Of a DNA stretch of 64,000 bases, positions 41,500 through 51,509 are shown in pieces (positions within the stretch are counted from its first letter, which is position 1; every line of letters starts with the position of its first letter). The translations under genes and the position numbers were made by a program. Location: assembly GCF_037893015.1 (NCBI RefSeq), contig NC_133658.1, forward strand, positions 886,118,977 to 886,182,976, read 5' to 3'. Source of the stretch: Macrotis lagotis. Its lineage: Eukaryota; Chordata; Mammalia; Peramelemorphia; Peramelidae. The notes under the pieces were generated by a model. It had not been told where the DNA came from, ran no database searches, and saw only the letters and a program-made list of their open reading frames with translations.

Positions 41500-41690
41500 G
41501 CAAAGCATTATAATGGAAAGAACATTGGAAATGCAGTCAGAGGCCCCAGGTTAGAACCTTCAGTCTCTTGAGTGTCTGATCTCCTTAGCTTCTCACCTGT
41601 AAAAAAGAAGGGTGATGGTCCAGGTGAGCTCAAAGTTCACTCCTAGTTCTGAATCTGTGGTCTATGTGGATTTGTTGGAGTGCTTCATTT
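41500..41690 (+). mobile_element. MIR-type SINE
   Basis: GCATTATAATGGAAAGAACA, TTGGAAATGCAGTCAGAGGC, CTTCTCACCTGTAAAAAAG, GTTCACTCCTAGTTCTGAAT. Confidence 0.65.
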
Positions 41691-41734
41691 TTCAAGAGTA
41701 TTGAAAAATGATATAATTATGTTAGAAAGTAGAA

Positions 41735-42110
41735 AGAACAGTTCATCCAGAATTAGAACTTTAAATCCTGGGGTGGCTAGATGGCACAGTGGATAGAGTA
41801 CTGGCTCTGGAGTCAGGAGGACCTGAATTCAAATTCAGCCTCAGACACTTAATAATTACCTAGCTGTATGGCCTTGGGCAAGCCAATCAACCCCATTGCC
41901 TTGCAAAAACCTAAAGAAAAGAAAAAAAAAGAAAAAAAGAAAGAACTTTAAATCCTGTCTTAGATGTTTACTCTTCATCGTGACCTTGTTGTACTAGTCA
42001 GCTAACCTCAAGTCTCAGTTTCCTTATTAGTAACATCATGGAGTTGAACAAGGTGGTCTTTGAGGTCCCTTTCTTCTCTCTACCTCTAATCCTGTCCTAT
42101 GATTTTATGA
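41735..42110 (+). mobile_element. MIR-type SINE hosting a short SINE
   Basis: The left part ends AGAACTTTAAATCCTG. The right part (from 41958) reads TCTTAGATGTTTACTCTTCA, CTCAGTTTCCTTATTAG, GAACAAGGTGGTCTTTGAGG. The insert is 41771-41941. Confidence 0.7.
41771..41941 (+). mobile_element. Short SINE nested in MIR, 16-bp exact TSD
   Basis: GGGTGGCTAGATGGCACAGT, GAATTCAAATTCAGCCTCAG, CCTTGCAAAAACCTAAAGAA, with an A-rich tail holding G interruptions. Bracketed by AGAACTTTAAATCCTG (41755-41770 and 41942-41957), identical. Confidence 0.95.
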
Positions 42111-42149
42111 CCTTTTCCCAGGTCCCTCATCTTGTCTGTCTCCTTTCCA

Positions 42150-42620
42150 CTCCAGGGGTTCTAAACCACTTTTGTATCTCAAGAACCACAGATTGAAGGT
42201 TTTTAACCATATTTGTATTTCAGGGACCACAAATTTAGGGTTTTATGAACTTGGATGGGGGAAAAAGATGTCTTTTTTTTACTACCCTTCAATTTATTTC
42301 ATAATTTTCATATGTTTCATAAATTTCATATCTTTAACATGTATAAACTATTGAAACATTTTTAAAATTTTATTTTCTATATTTTAAAACTTTATTCTGT
42401 AAAGATATTCACCAGTTCGCAAATAGATTAAGGACTGCTCCCCCCATGTCATAAGTCCTTTGGCAGTCTGACAAAGCCAATAGGCTCCTCAGAATGTTTT
42501 AAAATAATTTAAGGAAATGCTAAATTTCAATTAAAGGTTTCTGAAAATAAAGATATTTTCCCCATCCAAATTCATGTTTTTAATGCATAAAATAAACTAC
42601 ATAGCATTACAAAATATAGA
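42150..42620. mobile_element. hAT-like DNA transposon remnants
   Basis: CAGGGGTTCTAAACCACTT resembles a hAT-type terminal inverted repeat. GGCAGTCTGACAAAGCCAAT, AGGCTCCTCAGAATGTTTTA and TTTTTAATGCATAAAATAAA resemble, from memory, the body of the same MITE family as 23352-23505. The left and right parts appear to be in opposite orientations. No transposase coding is visible. Confidence 0.4.
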
Positions 42621-42627
42621 GTGTCAT

Positions 42628-42780
42628 CTAGGTGGCATAGAGTTCAAATCCAGTCCCAGACATATACTAGCTGTATGACCCTGGACAAATCAATTCATCA
42701 TTTTAAAAACTGATGATAATAATATTTACACAATTTACCTTAGAGAGTCACTGTGAGCCACATACTTTATAGCCATATTA
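42628..42780 (+). mobile_element. SINE fragment (MIR/CORE type)
   Basis: CTAGGTGGCATAGAGTTCAA, CTAGCTGTATGACCCTGGAC, TGATGATAATAATATTTAC. Confidence 0.6.
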
Positions 42781-42784
42781 AAGA

Positions 42785-43150
42785 CTCTTTCTCCCTCTCT
42801 CTCTTCTTCCCTTCCTTCCTTTTTATCTTCTTCCTTCTTCCCTTCCTCTTTCACCCTCCCTCCCTCTCTTTCTTTTTTCTTTCATTCATTTATTCTTTCT
42901 TTCTCTCTCTTTATTCTCTCCTTCCTTCCTAACTTTATCCCTTCTCTCTTTCTTACTTTCTCTTTCACTCTTTCTTTTTCTTTCTCTCTTCTTTCCTTCA
43001 TGTCTTCCTTTCTTTCATTTTCTTTCCTTTTTTCTTCTTAGCTTTCTTTCTTTTCCACTTTCTCCCTTTCCTTCTTTCCTCTTTCTCCTTTCCTCTTTCT
43101 TTTTCTTTCTTCCTCCTTCCTTCTTTCTTTCTTTTCTTCTTTCCTTCCTT
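42785..43150. repeat. Long polypyrimidine tract
   Basis: About 365 bp of nearly pure C/T on the plus strand, built from degenerate CTTT, CCTT and TTCC units rather than a single microsatellite unit. It contains only scattered A and G. The minus-strand K/E/R-rich open frame read from it is compositional. Confidence 0.95.
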
Positions 43151-43179
43151 CGCTGCATGATTCATTCATTTGCAGAGAC

Positions 43180-43365
43180 ATCATTGAACAGTAAAAAGAA
43201 CACTCACTGTTGTGGGAGAAGGAGAATCTGGGGTCAAGTCCCACTCTTTTCATCTGTGTGACCTTGGACAAATCATTTCACCTTCCTCTGTTTTCTATGT
43301 GAAAGGAGGGGGTTGAACCAGGTGGTCTCGAGGAACTCCTCCATCCCTAGATATATGTTTCTAGG
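43180..43365 (+). mobile_element. MIR-type SINE
   Basis: ACAGTAAAAAGAACACTCAC, CTGGGGTCAAGTCCCACTC, GTGACCTTGGACAAATCATT, GGGTTGAACCAGGTGGTC. Confidence 0.65.
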
Positions 43366-43771
43366 ATCTTCCTGCTCATAAATGTCTTTGACACATTCTT
43401 TATACCTTTTTGCTTGTGCAAATAATTCTTCAGCAGGAATATGTTAGAGCTTCTCTGTTGTCCATGAATCTCTCCACTGACCCTTGAGTGACTTTCAGCT
43501 TTACTACTTTGGAAATTGTTATATTCTCACAATCATGCAACAGTTCAAACATATCAACTGAGTACCTACTATTTACAAGACTATATATAAGTTACTGTCA
43601 CATCTTCTGAACCTCGGTTTTATGATCCATAAAAATGGGAACGATAATATTTCCATAATTCCCTCCACTAGGCTTGCTATGAGAAGAGAGCTTTGAAACC
43701 CCGAAAGAGGTCTAGAAATGTGTTTTTATTGCTTTTCCTTTCACTTCCATCTTCATAAAGAAGTCAAATCA

Positions 43772-43926
43772 CTGGTGGGGCAGCTAGATGGTGCAGTGGA
43801 TAGGGCACTGTCCCTGGAGTCAGGAGAACCTGAGTTCAAATTTGACCTCAGACACTTGATAATTGCCTAGCTGTGTGACCTTGGGCAAGTCTTAACCCTA
43901 TTGCCTTAAGTAAAAAAAAAAATTTA
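43772..43926 (+). mobile_element. Short SINE with TSD
   Basis: GGGGCAGCTAGATGGTGCAG, GAGTTCAAATTTGACCTCAG, GTGTGACCTTGGGCAAGTC. The CACTTAACC part is shortened to TTAACC. The duplication AAGTCAAATCA (43761-43771 and 43927-43937) is identical. Confidence 0.88.
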
Positions 43927-44099
43927 AAGTCAAATCATTTAGTCTCATTTTTTAATGTACTAGAAAAATAACAAACCATTAAACATCCATAAAATGAGAA
44001 GATAATAGCTGGATCTTTGTTCTAAGTTATAATTTGGGTTTTGTATGTGTGTATGTGTGAAAACATATGTACATATATATGACTATATGTATGTATGTC

Positions 44100-44225
44100 T
44101 ATCTTATCTCTCCTGATTTACTATAAGGGCAAGAACTGTTTCACTTCTATCTTTACATTCTTACTTTTTAATAGAATGTCAGGTCACATAGTAGGTGCTT
44201 AAATACTTTTTGATTTTGATTAATC
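44100..44225 (+). mobile_element. L2 3' end fragment
   Basis: TTTACTATAAGGGCAAGAAC, GAATGTCAGGTCACATAGTA, GGTGCTTAAATAC. Confidence 0.5.
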
Positions 44226-44344
44226 ATTGGGGGAAAATAAATCTAGATTTGCAATTTGAGGGCCTGGGCTCCAATCTTGGGTCTGTCACTTCCATCCTTC
44301 TCTAAAATGGTAGGACTGGACTAAAACGTCTTTAAGTTTCTTTC

Positions 44345-44500
44345 TAGATGCGTCAATCAGAAAGTACCCACTATGTGTCAGACACTGAGCTAGTGGGGAT
44401 ACAAAGGCCTCTTCAGGGAACTTCCAGTCTATTAGAAGATACAAACATCCACCTCTAGATACATACAAAATAGATATCGGGATAGGGGAAGGCAAAAGGT
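44345..44500 (+). mobile_element. CR1/L3-like fragment
   Basis: CAGAAAGTACCCACTATGTG, TCAGACACTGAGCTAGTGGG, CTCTTCAGGGAACTTCCAGT. A MIR-like piece (about 44230-44340) precedes it. Confidence 0.55.
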
Positions 44501-45175
44501 ATTATGATTCTATTCTTTTAAATACTTATTTTTAAAAAGTGGCCTCTAAAGTAAAGATTTTTAAATAAAATTTAAAATGGCAGAAAATCCATTTTAACTG
44601 AAACTCAGATCCTGAGTCCCAAGTTGAGAACAAGTGGGTGTTTGGCAGAGGTTGGGATTTCCTGCCTCATCCCTGTTTGATGAAACCTCAAGTTATAACA
44701 TTCTGTTATGTCACTAAGATTCACAGGCTGCCAAACCTCATCCTAGACATTTATGTGGGTTTTCCCGAATACCCCTCAGCAACTTAAATTCTAGATGTTA
44801 TTGCCAGAGAAAAGGAATAGGGAGGACAGGAAATGTAATGTGACTAACTGCTAGCAATTGCAAAACTTTTTTTCAAGGGTATTTTCCACATCTGGGAACT
44901 GTACATTAGTTGGGATCCATGATGTGTACATAGGCATCCTAAGAGTGGTGACTTATAGATGAGAGGAGAATTACAGTCGTCATGGTAAATGAACTTTTTA
45001 GCCATGGCCTTTATACTTTTTTTAATTTTTGCCACACAAAATAGAAATCTTGTGTTAGTTAAGGTCAGAGTTAAGTTATGTGTTTTACTGGTAGACCAGT
45101 CATCCAGTCCAAGAAAAATGTTTAGCCTTTAGCTATTTGGAAAAATCAAAGAAGGAAGAATCATGGTGAGTTGTG
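44501..45175. other. Unassigned interval
   Basis: No repeat family or gene recognised in about 675 bp of AT-rich, non-simple sequence. Confidence 0.4.
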
Positions 45176-45179
45176 AAAA

Positions 45180-45310
45180 CCATTTGAGGTGGCATGACGT
45201 AGCAGATAGAAGAAAGCCCTCAAAGCCAGGAAGACCTGGGTTCAAGTCCCATCTCTGACATATACTGACTGTATGACCCTGAGCAAATCTCTTATTTTCT
45301 CTTGGATCCA
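45180..45310 (+). mobile_element. SINE fragment (tRNA-like head)
   Basis: GAGGTGGCATGACGTAGCAG, CTGGGTTCAAGTCCCATCTC, TGTATGACCCTGAGCAAATC. Confidence 0.65.
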
Positions 45311-45514
45311 GACCACTCTCTGGAACTCTGGAGCTATTAATCTGTATCAGGGAAGAGAATTTCCATACTGAGAACTTTGTTATAATGATAAAGGCACAAA
45401 TATGGATAAAAAGAGAAGAGAAGAAAAAAGGAAAAGAAGAAAACAGAAAACTGGGCTAAAGAATTTTAAAATAGCTGAAATTCGGAGGTATTGAAATAAT
45501 AAAAACAATATAAA

Positions 45515-45700
45515 TACAGGTTAATAATTGACATTTATATAGAGCTTTAGGATTTGTAAAGTGTTTTACGCCCATGATCTCAACAACCTTATGAGGTGGA
45601 CTCTACAAATATTACTATCCCCATTTGACCAACAAGGAATGAGACACAGAGCTCCTCCCAATTCCAAGACCACCCACACTAAACAGATCTTTAGGGAAAA
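45515..45700 (-). mobile_element. MIR/THER-type SINE
   Basis: TATAGAGCTTTAGGATTTGT, AAAGTGTTTTACGCCCATGA, TATGAGGTGGACTCTACAAA, ACCAACAAGGAATGAGACAC. Confidence 0.6.
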
Positions 45701-46033
45701 TGCCCTCATTTTAAACACAGTGTATAAGGTGATTGTATCTGAGAGCTAAAGCTGAAAGAGAACATAGTAGTCATGTGATCTATCTCGTTTCCCGAATCTT
45801 TTCTTGGAGTTTTTCATGACAGATCAATTTCTCTATTAATTTTTTAGATAAGTAATATAAGAATGCATGTCAAGGAGTGGAGAGTAGGAAGTTTTCAAAG
45901 CTGAATATCATGTTGTATGAATTTGCAAATAAAAATAATGCTAATAATGAAACTAACAATAACTCCTTTAGAAAATTAAGTAAGACTTAATTCTCTTTAG
46001 TTATTTGGAAAATCAAAGAAGAATCACTGTGAG

Positions 46034-46035
<2 letters not shown>

Positions 46036-46086
<51 letters not shown>
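46036..46086. repeat. (GT)n microsatellite
   Basis: About 25 uninterrupted GT units. Confidence 0.97.
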
Positions 46087-46088
<2 letters not shown>

Positions 46089-46134
46089 ATAAGCATATCT
46101 TATCAACCATGGATCGCTGGGTGTGATTTGTAAA

Positions 46135-46292
46135 ATCAATCAGAAAGCTTTTATTAACTGCTTACTATGTACCAGGAACCCACTAGACACTGAGCATGAA
46201 AAGAGAGAAATGAAAGTCTCTATCTAGGAGATGATACATATGCATATAGCTATATGTAGGTATATATGTATATATATATATACATATATCTG

Positions 46293-46350
<58 letters not shown>

Positions 46351-46605
46351 CTATAATATAAACCCCAAAGGAGTATAGTGGAAATAATCAGGAAGGTGAT
46401 CCTGTGAGAGGGGTTGTTTGAGCTGGGCTTTGAAGGAAACCAAGGATTCCGTGAGGAGGTGGTGAGGGAGGGCGTTCTAGGCAGCAGGAAAAGCCCATAC
46501 GAAGGCATAGAGGTGGGAGATGAAGAGCAAGGAATGCCTTGTAAAGGGGAGTAGTGTGTGATAATCCTGGAAAGAGAGGTTGGAATGAGGTTTTGAAGAG
46601 TTTTA
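46135..46605 (+). mobile_element. CR1/L3-like fragment with internal (TA)n
   Basis: The longest copy of the 6260-6490 family. Left part: GCTTTTATTAACTGCTTACT, ATGTACCAGGAACCCACTAG. Right part: GGGCTTTGAAGGAAACCAAG, GGGCGTTCTAGGCAGCAGG, AGCAAGGAATGCCTTG. A (TA)n-rich stretch (46250-46346) has expanded in the middle. Confidence 0.6.
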
Positions 46606-46729
46606 AATATCTTTTTTTAAATAATCAGGTAAATTTACCTTTGTGCCGCTTTCACAGAAAGTCATAGCTTGTGATAGCTTTAAACCCAAGAATACAAAAG
46701 TAAGATAAATCCATTGGCTTTCTTGAGAA

Positions 46730-46930
46730 CTATGGAAACAGCCAATGTGGTTCAGCAGAAAGACCACTGGAATTATAGGTTCAAATCCTACCCTGCCTCT
46801 TAATACCTGTGTTATCCTGGACAAGTCGCTTAGCTATATCTCTGGGCCTCAGTTCCCTTATCTGTAAAATGAAGGGAGGGAACTAAATAGTCTTAGCAGC
46901 ATTCAGAACCTGTGAAATGCCATCTTTTTG
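46730..46930 (+). mobile_element. MIR-type SINE
   Basis: TGTGGTTCAGCAGAAAGACC, GTTATCCTGGACAAGTCGCT, CTCAGTTCCCTTATCTGTAA, TTAGCAGCATTCAGAACCTG. Confidence 0.7.
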
Positions 46931-46984
46931 TACCCTAATTTGACTTGGGGCCCCAACATTCAAAACTCAAATATTTCCCTCAGT

Positions 46985-47380
46985 CCTATGCCACCAGCTT
47001 CCAGAAGCCATGAGGGAGCCAGATGGAAATTCCACCGACAAGTCTCCGATTAAAACGTACTAATTGGGCATCAAGTTTCCCCTGCAAATGTTCCTTCCCA
47101 GCATCACAAATGAGGTATCATGTGGGCGGCGGATGTGAGACCAGGAGGAAACTCATTCCTTCTGCACAAATAAATCATTAAGATTCACTTCTTATTGGTT
47201 CCTGGAAATTATAAAATGTGGGATATGGAAAATTAAACTGAGCAACTGTTCAAAAAATCTGATGCAGCTAATTGGAACGAGGACATCAGCATCATGAGAC
47301 AGACGTGTCATTTCAGCACAGCTTTGGGAAATTATTCCAGAAAATTAAGAGCTCCATCTCTGTCACTAAGACATATATAT
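46985..47380. promoter_or_regulatory. Candidate conserved non-coding element
   Basis: About 400 bp with no repeat signature. It is dense in homeodomain-like cores (ACTAATTGGGC near 47060, AATAAATCATTAAG near 47168, GCTAATTGGA near 47268), with CpG-containing words kept in an AT-rich context (CACCGACAAGTC, GGGCGGCGGATG, GAACGAGGACATC). This style of sequence is typical of conserved developmental enhancers. Conservation itself could not be tested. Confidence 0.35.
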
Positions 47381-47499
47381 CCTCATAGGTACTTAATAAA
47401 TATTTACTCAATAGATTTTTAAGTAAGAAATTAGAAGGATATAAGACCATTCTGATTTATATAGTAAACAACCAGGCCAAAATCATAATATAAAATGCT

Positions 47500-47945
47500 G
47501 GAAGAAGTCTTCTGGAGTCCAAACTCCTGAATTTGTCCTGACTAGGCTATGCCATTTTACAAATGGAGAAACTGAGGCACATTGAAAAGCAGTCTTGCAG
47601 AAACAAATCTGTGCCTCAGAAAAATGCTAAGAATTTTGGATGATCCTCCTAGCAATATTTTCCTAGTATGACTTTACCTGACTTCTATATGCATTTCTGA
47701 GAAGTTCATAAATTATAAATTTATATAAATATAAACTTTTCATAAATTAAATCTAATTGAGCAAACATTTCTTAAAGGCCTATCTAGATAAGATAATTGG
47801 AGATCCAAAGATGCAAAAATACATAGTACCTGCCCCTGAGGACAAATGATCACATTCTGAATTAGAAAATTAAGTTTAAATTTCTGCATCTTAAGAGATT
47901 AAATACTTAAGGTCAAAAACAACTATATATATATATATATATAGC
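47500..47945. mobile_element. MIR scrap, CR1-like fragment, (AT)n
   Basis: About 47530-47600: CCATTTTACAAATGGAGAAA (antisense MIR). About 47755-47870: GAGCAAACATTTCTTAAAGG, GAGATCCAAAGATGCAAAAA (CR1-like). About 47925-47942: (AT)n. Confidence 0.5.
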
Positions 47946-47949
47946 CTGT

Positions 47950-48095
47950 TTGTATACTTTTGTCATCCCCCCATTACAGTGTAAGCTCCTGGAAGACAAG
48001 GACTATCTTTTGCCTCTTTTGTATCCCAGCACTTAGCATAATACCTTAGTAGATGCTTAATAAATATTTATTGATTGATTGAAACTATTTTAAGA
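47950..48095 (+). mobile_element. L2 3' end
   Basis: CCCCCATTACAGTGTAAGCT, CCTGGAAGACAAGGACTATC, GTATCCCAGCACTTAGCATA, TGCTTAATAAATATTTATTG. Confidence 0.72.
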
Positions 48096-48195
48096 AGGAG
48101 AAGTCTTAACTGGACTACAAAAATCTCTTCCTTTTTGACCCCAGTCTCCCATCCATATGTTTCACCTATAAATTTATTAGAAATTCATTGTTCTA

Positions 48196-49426
48196 GTTTA
48201 TGACTAAGGAAGAGCTGGAGAACATCACCAAAAATCAATTAGATGATTTCGATTATATTAAATTAAAAAGCTTTTGCACAGATAAAACCAATGTAACCAA
48301 GATCAAAAGAAATTTAGTAAATTGGGAAACAATCTTTACAACTAATGATTCTGACAAAGAACTCATTTCTAAAATATACAGAGAACTGAGTCATATTTTT
48401 AAAACAGAAAGCCATTCCCCAACTGACAAATGGTCAAAGGATATGCAAAGGCAATTTACAGATGAGGAGATCAAAGTAATCCATAGCCATATGAAAAAAT
48501 GCTCTGAATCATTAATTATTAGAGAAATGCAAATTAAAGCTTCTCTGAGGTACCACTTCACACCTCTCAGATTGGTCAGTATGACCAGGAAGGATAATGA
48601 TCATTGTTGGAAGGGATATGGGAAATCTGGGACACTATTACACTGTTGGTGGAGCTGTGAACTCATCCAACCCTTCTGGAGAGCTATTTGGAACTATGCC
48701 CAAAGGGCAACAAAAATGTGCATACCCTTTGACCCAGCAATACCACTACTGGGTCTATACCCTGAAGAGATGATGAAAAAGGGTAAAAACATTACTTGTA
48801 CAAAAGTATTTATAGCAGCCCTATTTTTGGTGGCAAAGAATTGGAAATCCAGTAAATGTCCTTCAATTGGGGAATGGCTTAGCAAACTGTGGTATATGAA
48901 TGTCATGGAACACTATTGTTCTATTAGAAACCAGGAGGGACAGGATTTCAGGGAAACCTGGAGGGATTTGCATGAACTGATGCTGAGTGAGATGAGCAGA
49001 ACCAGAAAAACACTGTACACCCTAACAGCAATATGGGAGTGATGTTCAACCTTGAAGGACTTGCTCATTCCATCAGTGCAACAATCGGGAACAATTTTTG
49101 GCTGTCTGCAAAGGAGAGCACCATCTGTATCCAGATAAGGAGCTGTGGAGTTTGAACAAAGTGCAAGGACTATTCCCTTTAATTTAGAAAAGAAAAACAG
49201 ATAGCTTATTGTCTGATCTTGCTACCTCTGAGAATTCTGTTCTCTTTAAGGATATGATTTCTCTCTCATCACACCCAATTTGGATCAAGGTATAACATGG
49301 AAACAAAGTAAAGACTGACGGAGTGCTTTCTGTGGGGGGGGGAGGGGGAGGGAAGTAAGATTGGGGGAAAATTGTAAAACTCAAATAATATCTTTAATAA
49401 AAATAAATTTAACCACCCCCCCCAAA
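48196..49426 (+). mobile_element. 5'-truncated L1 retrotransposon, young, with 17-bp exact TSD
   Basis: The element runs from mid-ORF2 to the tail. It holds an open ORF2 C-terminus (48200-49042) and a 3' UTR (49043-49426) with a G-rich stretch GGGGGGGGGAGGGGGAGGG near 49334, then AAAATTGTAAAACTC and a tail containing an odd run of C. It is bracketed by an identical 17-bp duplication AGAAATTCATTGTTCTA (48179-48195 and 49427-49443). Truncation, tail and duplication together indicate target-primed reverse transcription. The same 3' UTR occurs at 8792-9354 and 11977-12191. Confidence 0.96.
48200..49042 (+). pseudogene. L1 ORF2 C-terminal fragment (280 codons)
   Basis: This is the C-terminal end of the L1 ORF2 protein, beyond the reverse transcriptase domain. 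Recognisable blocks, in order, are DYIKLKSFCTDKT (residues 18-30), HSHMKKCSESLIIREMQIK (95-113), GTLLHCWWSC (144-153), IPFDPAIPLLGLYPEE (175-190) and FIAALFLVAKNW (about 204-215). The C-terminal Cys/His motif of L1 ORF2 (C-x3-C-x7-H-x4-C) is mostly kept: Cys136, His148 and Cys153 are present, but the second Cys is Tyr140. The frame is open back to the truncation point, and the first Met is simply the first ATG after the break. There is no promoter or endonuclease/RT domain, so it is not expected to function. Confidence 0.9.
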
Positions 49427-49443
49427 AGAAATTCATTGTTCTA

Positions 49444-49785
49444 ACTTAAAGTTTCATTCTCAAAAACTCTAGTAGATATGTGTCCTCATCGATGCAGGGG
49501 TTTTCTCCAATAATACAAATCCCAACTCAAAATGTTCATCCAACCTGGGGACTCTTCCATTAGGGGTTTGACTCAGTGAGTTGTAGGTCTTCCTCAAACC
49601 TCTTGACCTCTGAAGGATAAGCAGTGGAGCACACAGGGCATAACATATAAACAAGGAGATGCTCTACTTCAGTTACTTCAGAGCTCATCTGTGGTGCCCC
49701 ACCCTTCAGAAACCTCTCCTGATTTAACTAGTTTTTAATTTTCTACCCATTATTCTATTTAATTTGTATATGTGGTTTTTTTGTA
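49444..49785. other. Unassigned interval
   Basis: No repeat or gene recognised. An L2-like phrase (CCCCACCCTTCAGAAACCTC) near 49700 may be the remains of an L2. Confidence 0.35.
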
Positions 49786-49799
49786 AAATTGACTTTCTG

Positions 49800-49964
49800 G
49801 GGGCAGCTAGGTGGCGCAGTGGACAGAGCACTGGCCCTTGGAGTCAGGAGGACCTGAGTTCAAATTTGACCTCAGACACTTAATAATTACCTAGCTGTGT
49901 GGCCTTGGGCAAGCCACTTAGCCCCATTGCCTTGCAAAAAGAACCCCCCAAAACAAACAAACCT
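49800..49964 (+). mobile_element. Short SINE with TSD
   Basis: GGGGCAGCTAGGTGGCGCAG, GAGTTCAAATTTGACCTCAG, GTGTGGCCTTGGGCAAGCC, CCTTGCAAAAAGAACCCCCC. Bracketed by AAATTGACTTTCTG (49786-49799) and AAACTGACTTTCTG (49965-49978), 13 of 14 identical. Confidence 0.92.
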
Positions 49965-49984
49965 AAACTGACTTTCTGCATATA

Positions 49985-50730
49985 AGATGTTTACCTTTGG
50001 TAGAATGTAAACCCCTTGAGCTCAGGGTCTGCTTCACTTTTGTCTTTGTATCCCACAGTGCCTGATCCATAGTAGGTATCTAGTAAATACTTGATGTACT
50101 TGCAATCTTTAAAGTGCTGTATAATTGGGAGCTATGACTATAATTAATCTGTTTTCTAACATTTCAAAGTGCACCTGAGAAATCCTCCATGTAGCTGCCA
50201 AAAGCTCCTACTCTTCTTGCAGTTTTCATCCTCCTCAGGCTCAGATATGACTATACTACTTCCCAGCTCAAAAAGTCTCAAAATCAAATACAAACTCTTA
50301 AAGCTAGTAGTATAACCGTAGTCATTCTGTAGATTGTCTTCCTGTTTCTGCTTACCTCAAACTACATTTTTTATTCTTCTTTCATATTAGCCTTCTTTTA
50401 CATGCTGTTTTCTAACCAAGCTATTCTCTAAAAGTGATATTCTATTTGCTACCTCCATCTGCCATCTTTACATTTGCACGAATCATTCCCAGTAACTGAA
50501 ATAATGTCACTGATTTCTCTCTGCCAGAATTGTTTTCATCCATTCATCAACTTATCCCTTTCTCTCCCCTTCCTCAAATTGCTTTTTATTTACTTGTCCT
50601 ACGTAAACTGATTAGAATATAATCTCTTTTTAAAAAAGAATATAATCTCTGAGATTAGAGATTTTTCTTTTTTTGTCACAATATCTCTAGAGCCTAACAC
50701 ATGTTGAATTAAATTGGCTGTCTATAGAGG
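49985..50730 (+). mobile_element. L2 3' sequences
   Basis: About 49985-50100: GGTAGAATGTAAACCCCTTG, TTGTATCCCACAGTGCCTGA, AGTAGGTATCTAGTAAATAC. About 50165-50730 is a longer, older L2 segment: CTACTTCCCAGCTCAAAAAG, CCAAGCTATTCTCTAAAAGT, AGAGCCTAACACATGTTG. Confidence 0.6.
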
Positions 50731-50794
50731 GCAACTTCCATTTAAATTTTTTCAATAAGTTGTTACCACTCTGAGCCTTCACTTTGTAATTCTT

Positions 50795-50930
50795 TTTTTA
50801 TTTTAGGTTTTTTAGATTTTTTTTTCAAGGCCACACAGCTAGGCAATTAAGTGTCTGAGGCTGGATTTGAACTCAGGTACTCCTGACTCCAAGGCCAGGC
50901 TCTATCCACTGTGCCACCTAACCGCTCTCT
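50795..50930 (-). mobile_element. Short SINE, internally deleted
   Basis: TTTTTTCAAGGCCACACAGC, GTGTCTGAGGCTGGATTTGA, TCTATCCACTGTGCCACC. The GGCAATGGGGTTAAGTGACTTG part is missing. Bracketed by ACTTTGTAATTCTT (50781-50794) and ACTTTGTAGTTCTT (50931-50944). Confidence 0.85.
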
Positions 50931-50944
50931 ACTTTGTAGTTCTT

Positions 50945-51345
50945 AAGAGTGAGATGAGAATTCAGAGAAATATGAGAAAACTTAAATTAATTGTGTAGAG
51001 TGAGGTAAACCGAACCAGGAAGACAATCTACACGAGGATTATGATTAAAAGCAATGACTAGGGAGTGAAAATAAACATTGAATAATTAGAATGACCAAGC
51101 TTGACCAGAAGAAAAATTGAGCAATTATACCTGCCTTCCCCACTTTGCACAGATGAAAACTAATATTACGGAATATTGCACAAACTCCTAGACAACTGAA
51201 ATGATGCTTGGATTTACTGAACTGTTTTTTTTTCTTTTTCTTTGTTATAAAGGATAGCTGACTATGAGAAGAGGGGAAAAATATATTTAAAATATATTTA
51301 ATATATTTAAATAAATTTTAAAAATTTTAAGTTAAAAAGAAATTA
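50945..51345 (+). mobile_element. L1 3' end, sense, old copy
   Basis: The frame around 50998-51045 reads SEVNRTRKTIYTRIM-like sequence, equivalent to SEMSRTRKTLYTL in the ORF2 at 48200-49042. A degraded 3' UTR and AT-rich tail follow (AAGAGGGGAAAAATATATTT). This subfamily differs from the young one. Confidence 0.65.
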
Positions 51346-51509
51346 TTATTATTCTAAGATCTTGAACTTTAAAAACTACAATGTTCTCTTATTCATAGAT
51401 ATTAGAAAATAAAAGATGCCTTGGGGCCATTTTTTTTACTATCTCCCCACATCCCATCAGTTATCAGATATTATATATTCTACTTACTCAGTAGGATATA
51501 TAATATCCT

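Noticed and set aside
46224-46508. Ile/Tyr-repeat peptide (and similar at 10554-10748, 32489-32692)
   Set aside because: These are translations of (TA)n and (CA)n microsatellites.
48200-49042. Host gene encoded by the 280-codon ORF
   Set aside because: Its motifs are those of the L1 ORF2 C-terminus, and the unit is bracketed by an exact TSD with an L1 3' UTR, so it is a truncated retrotransposon.
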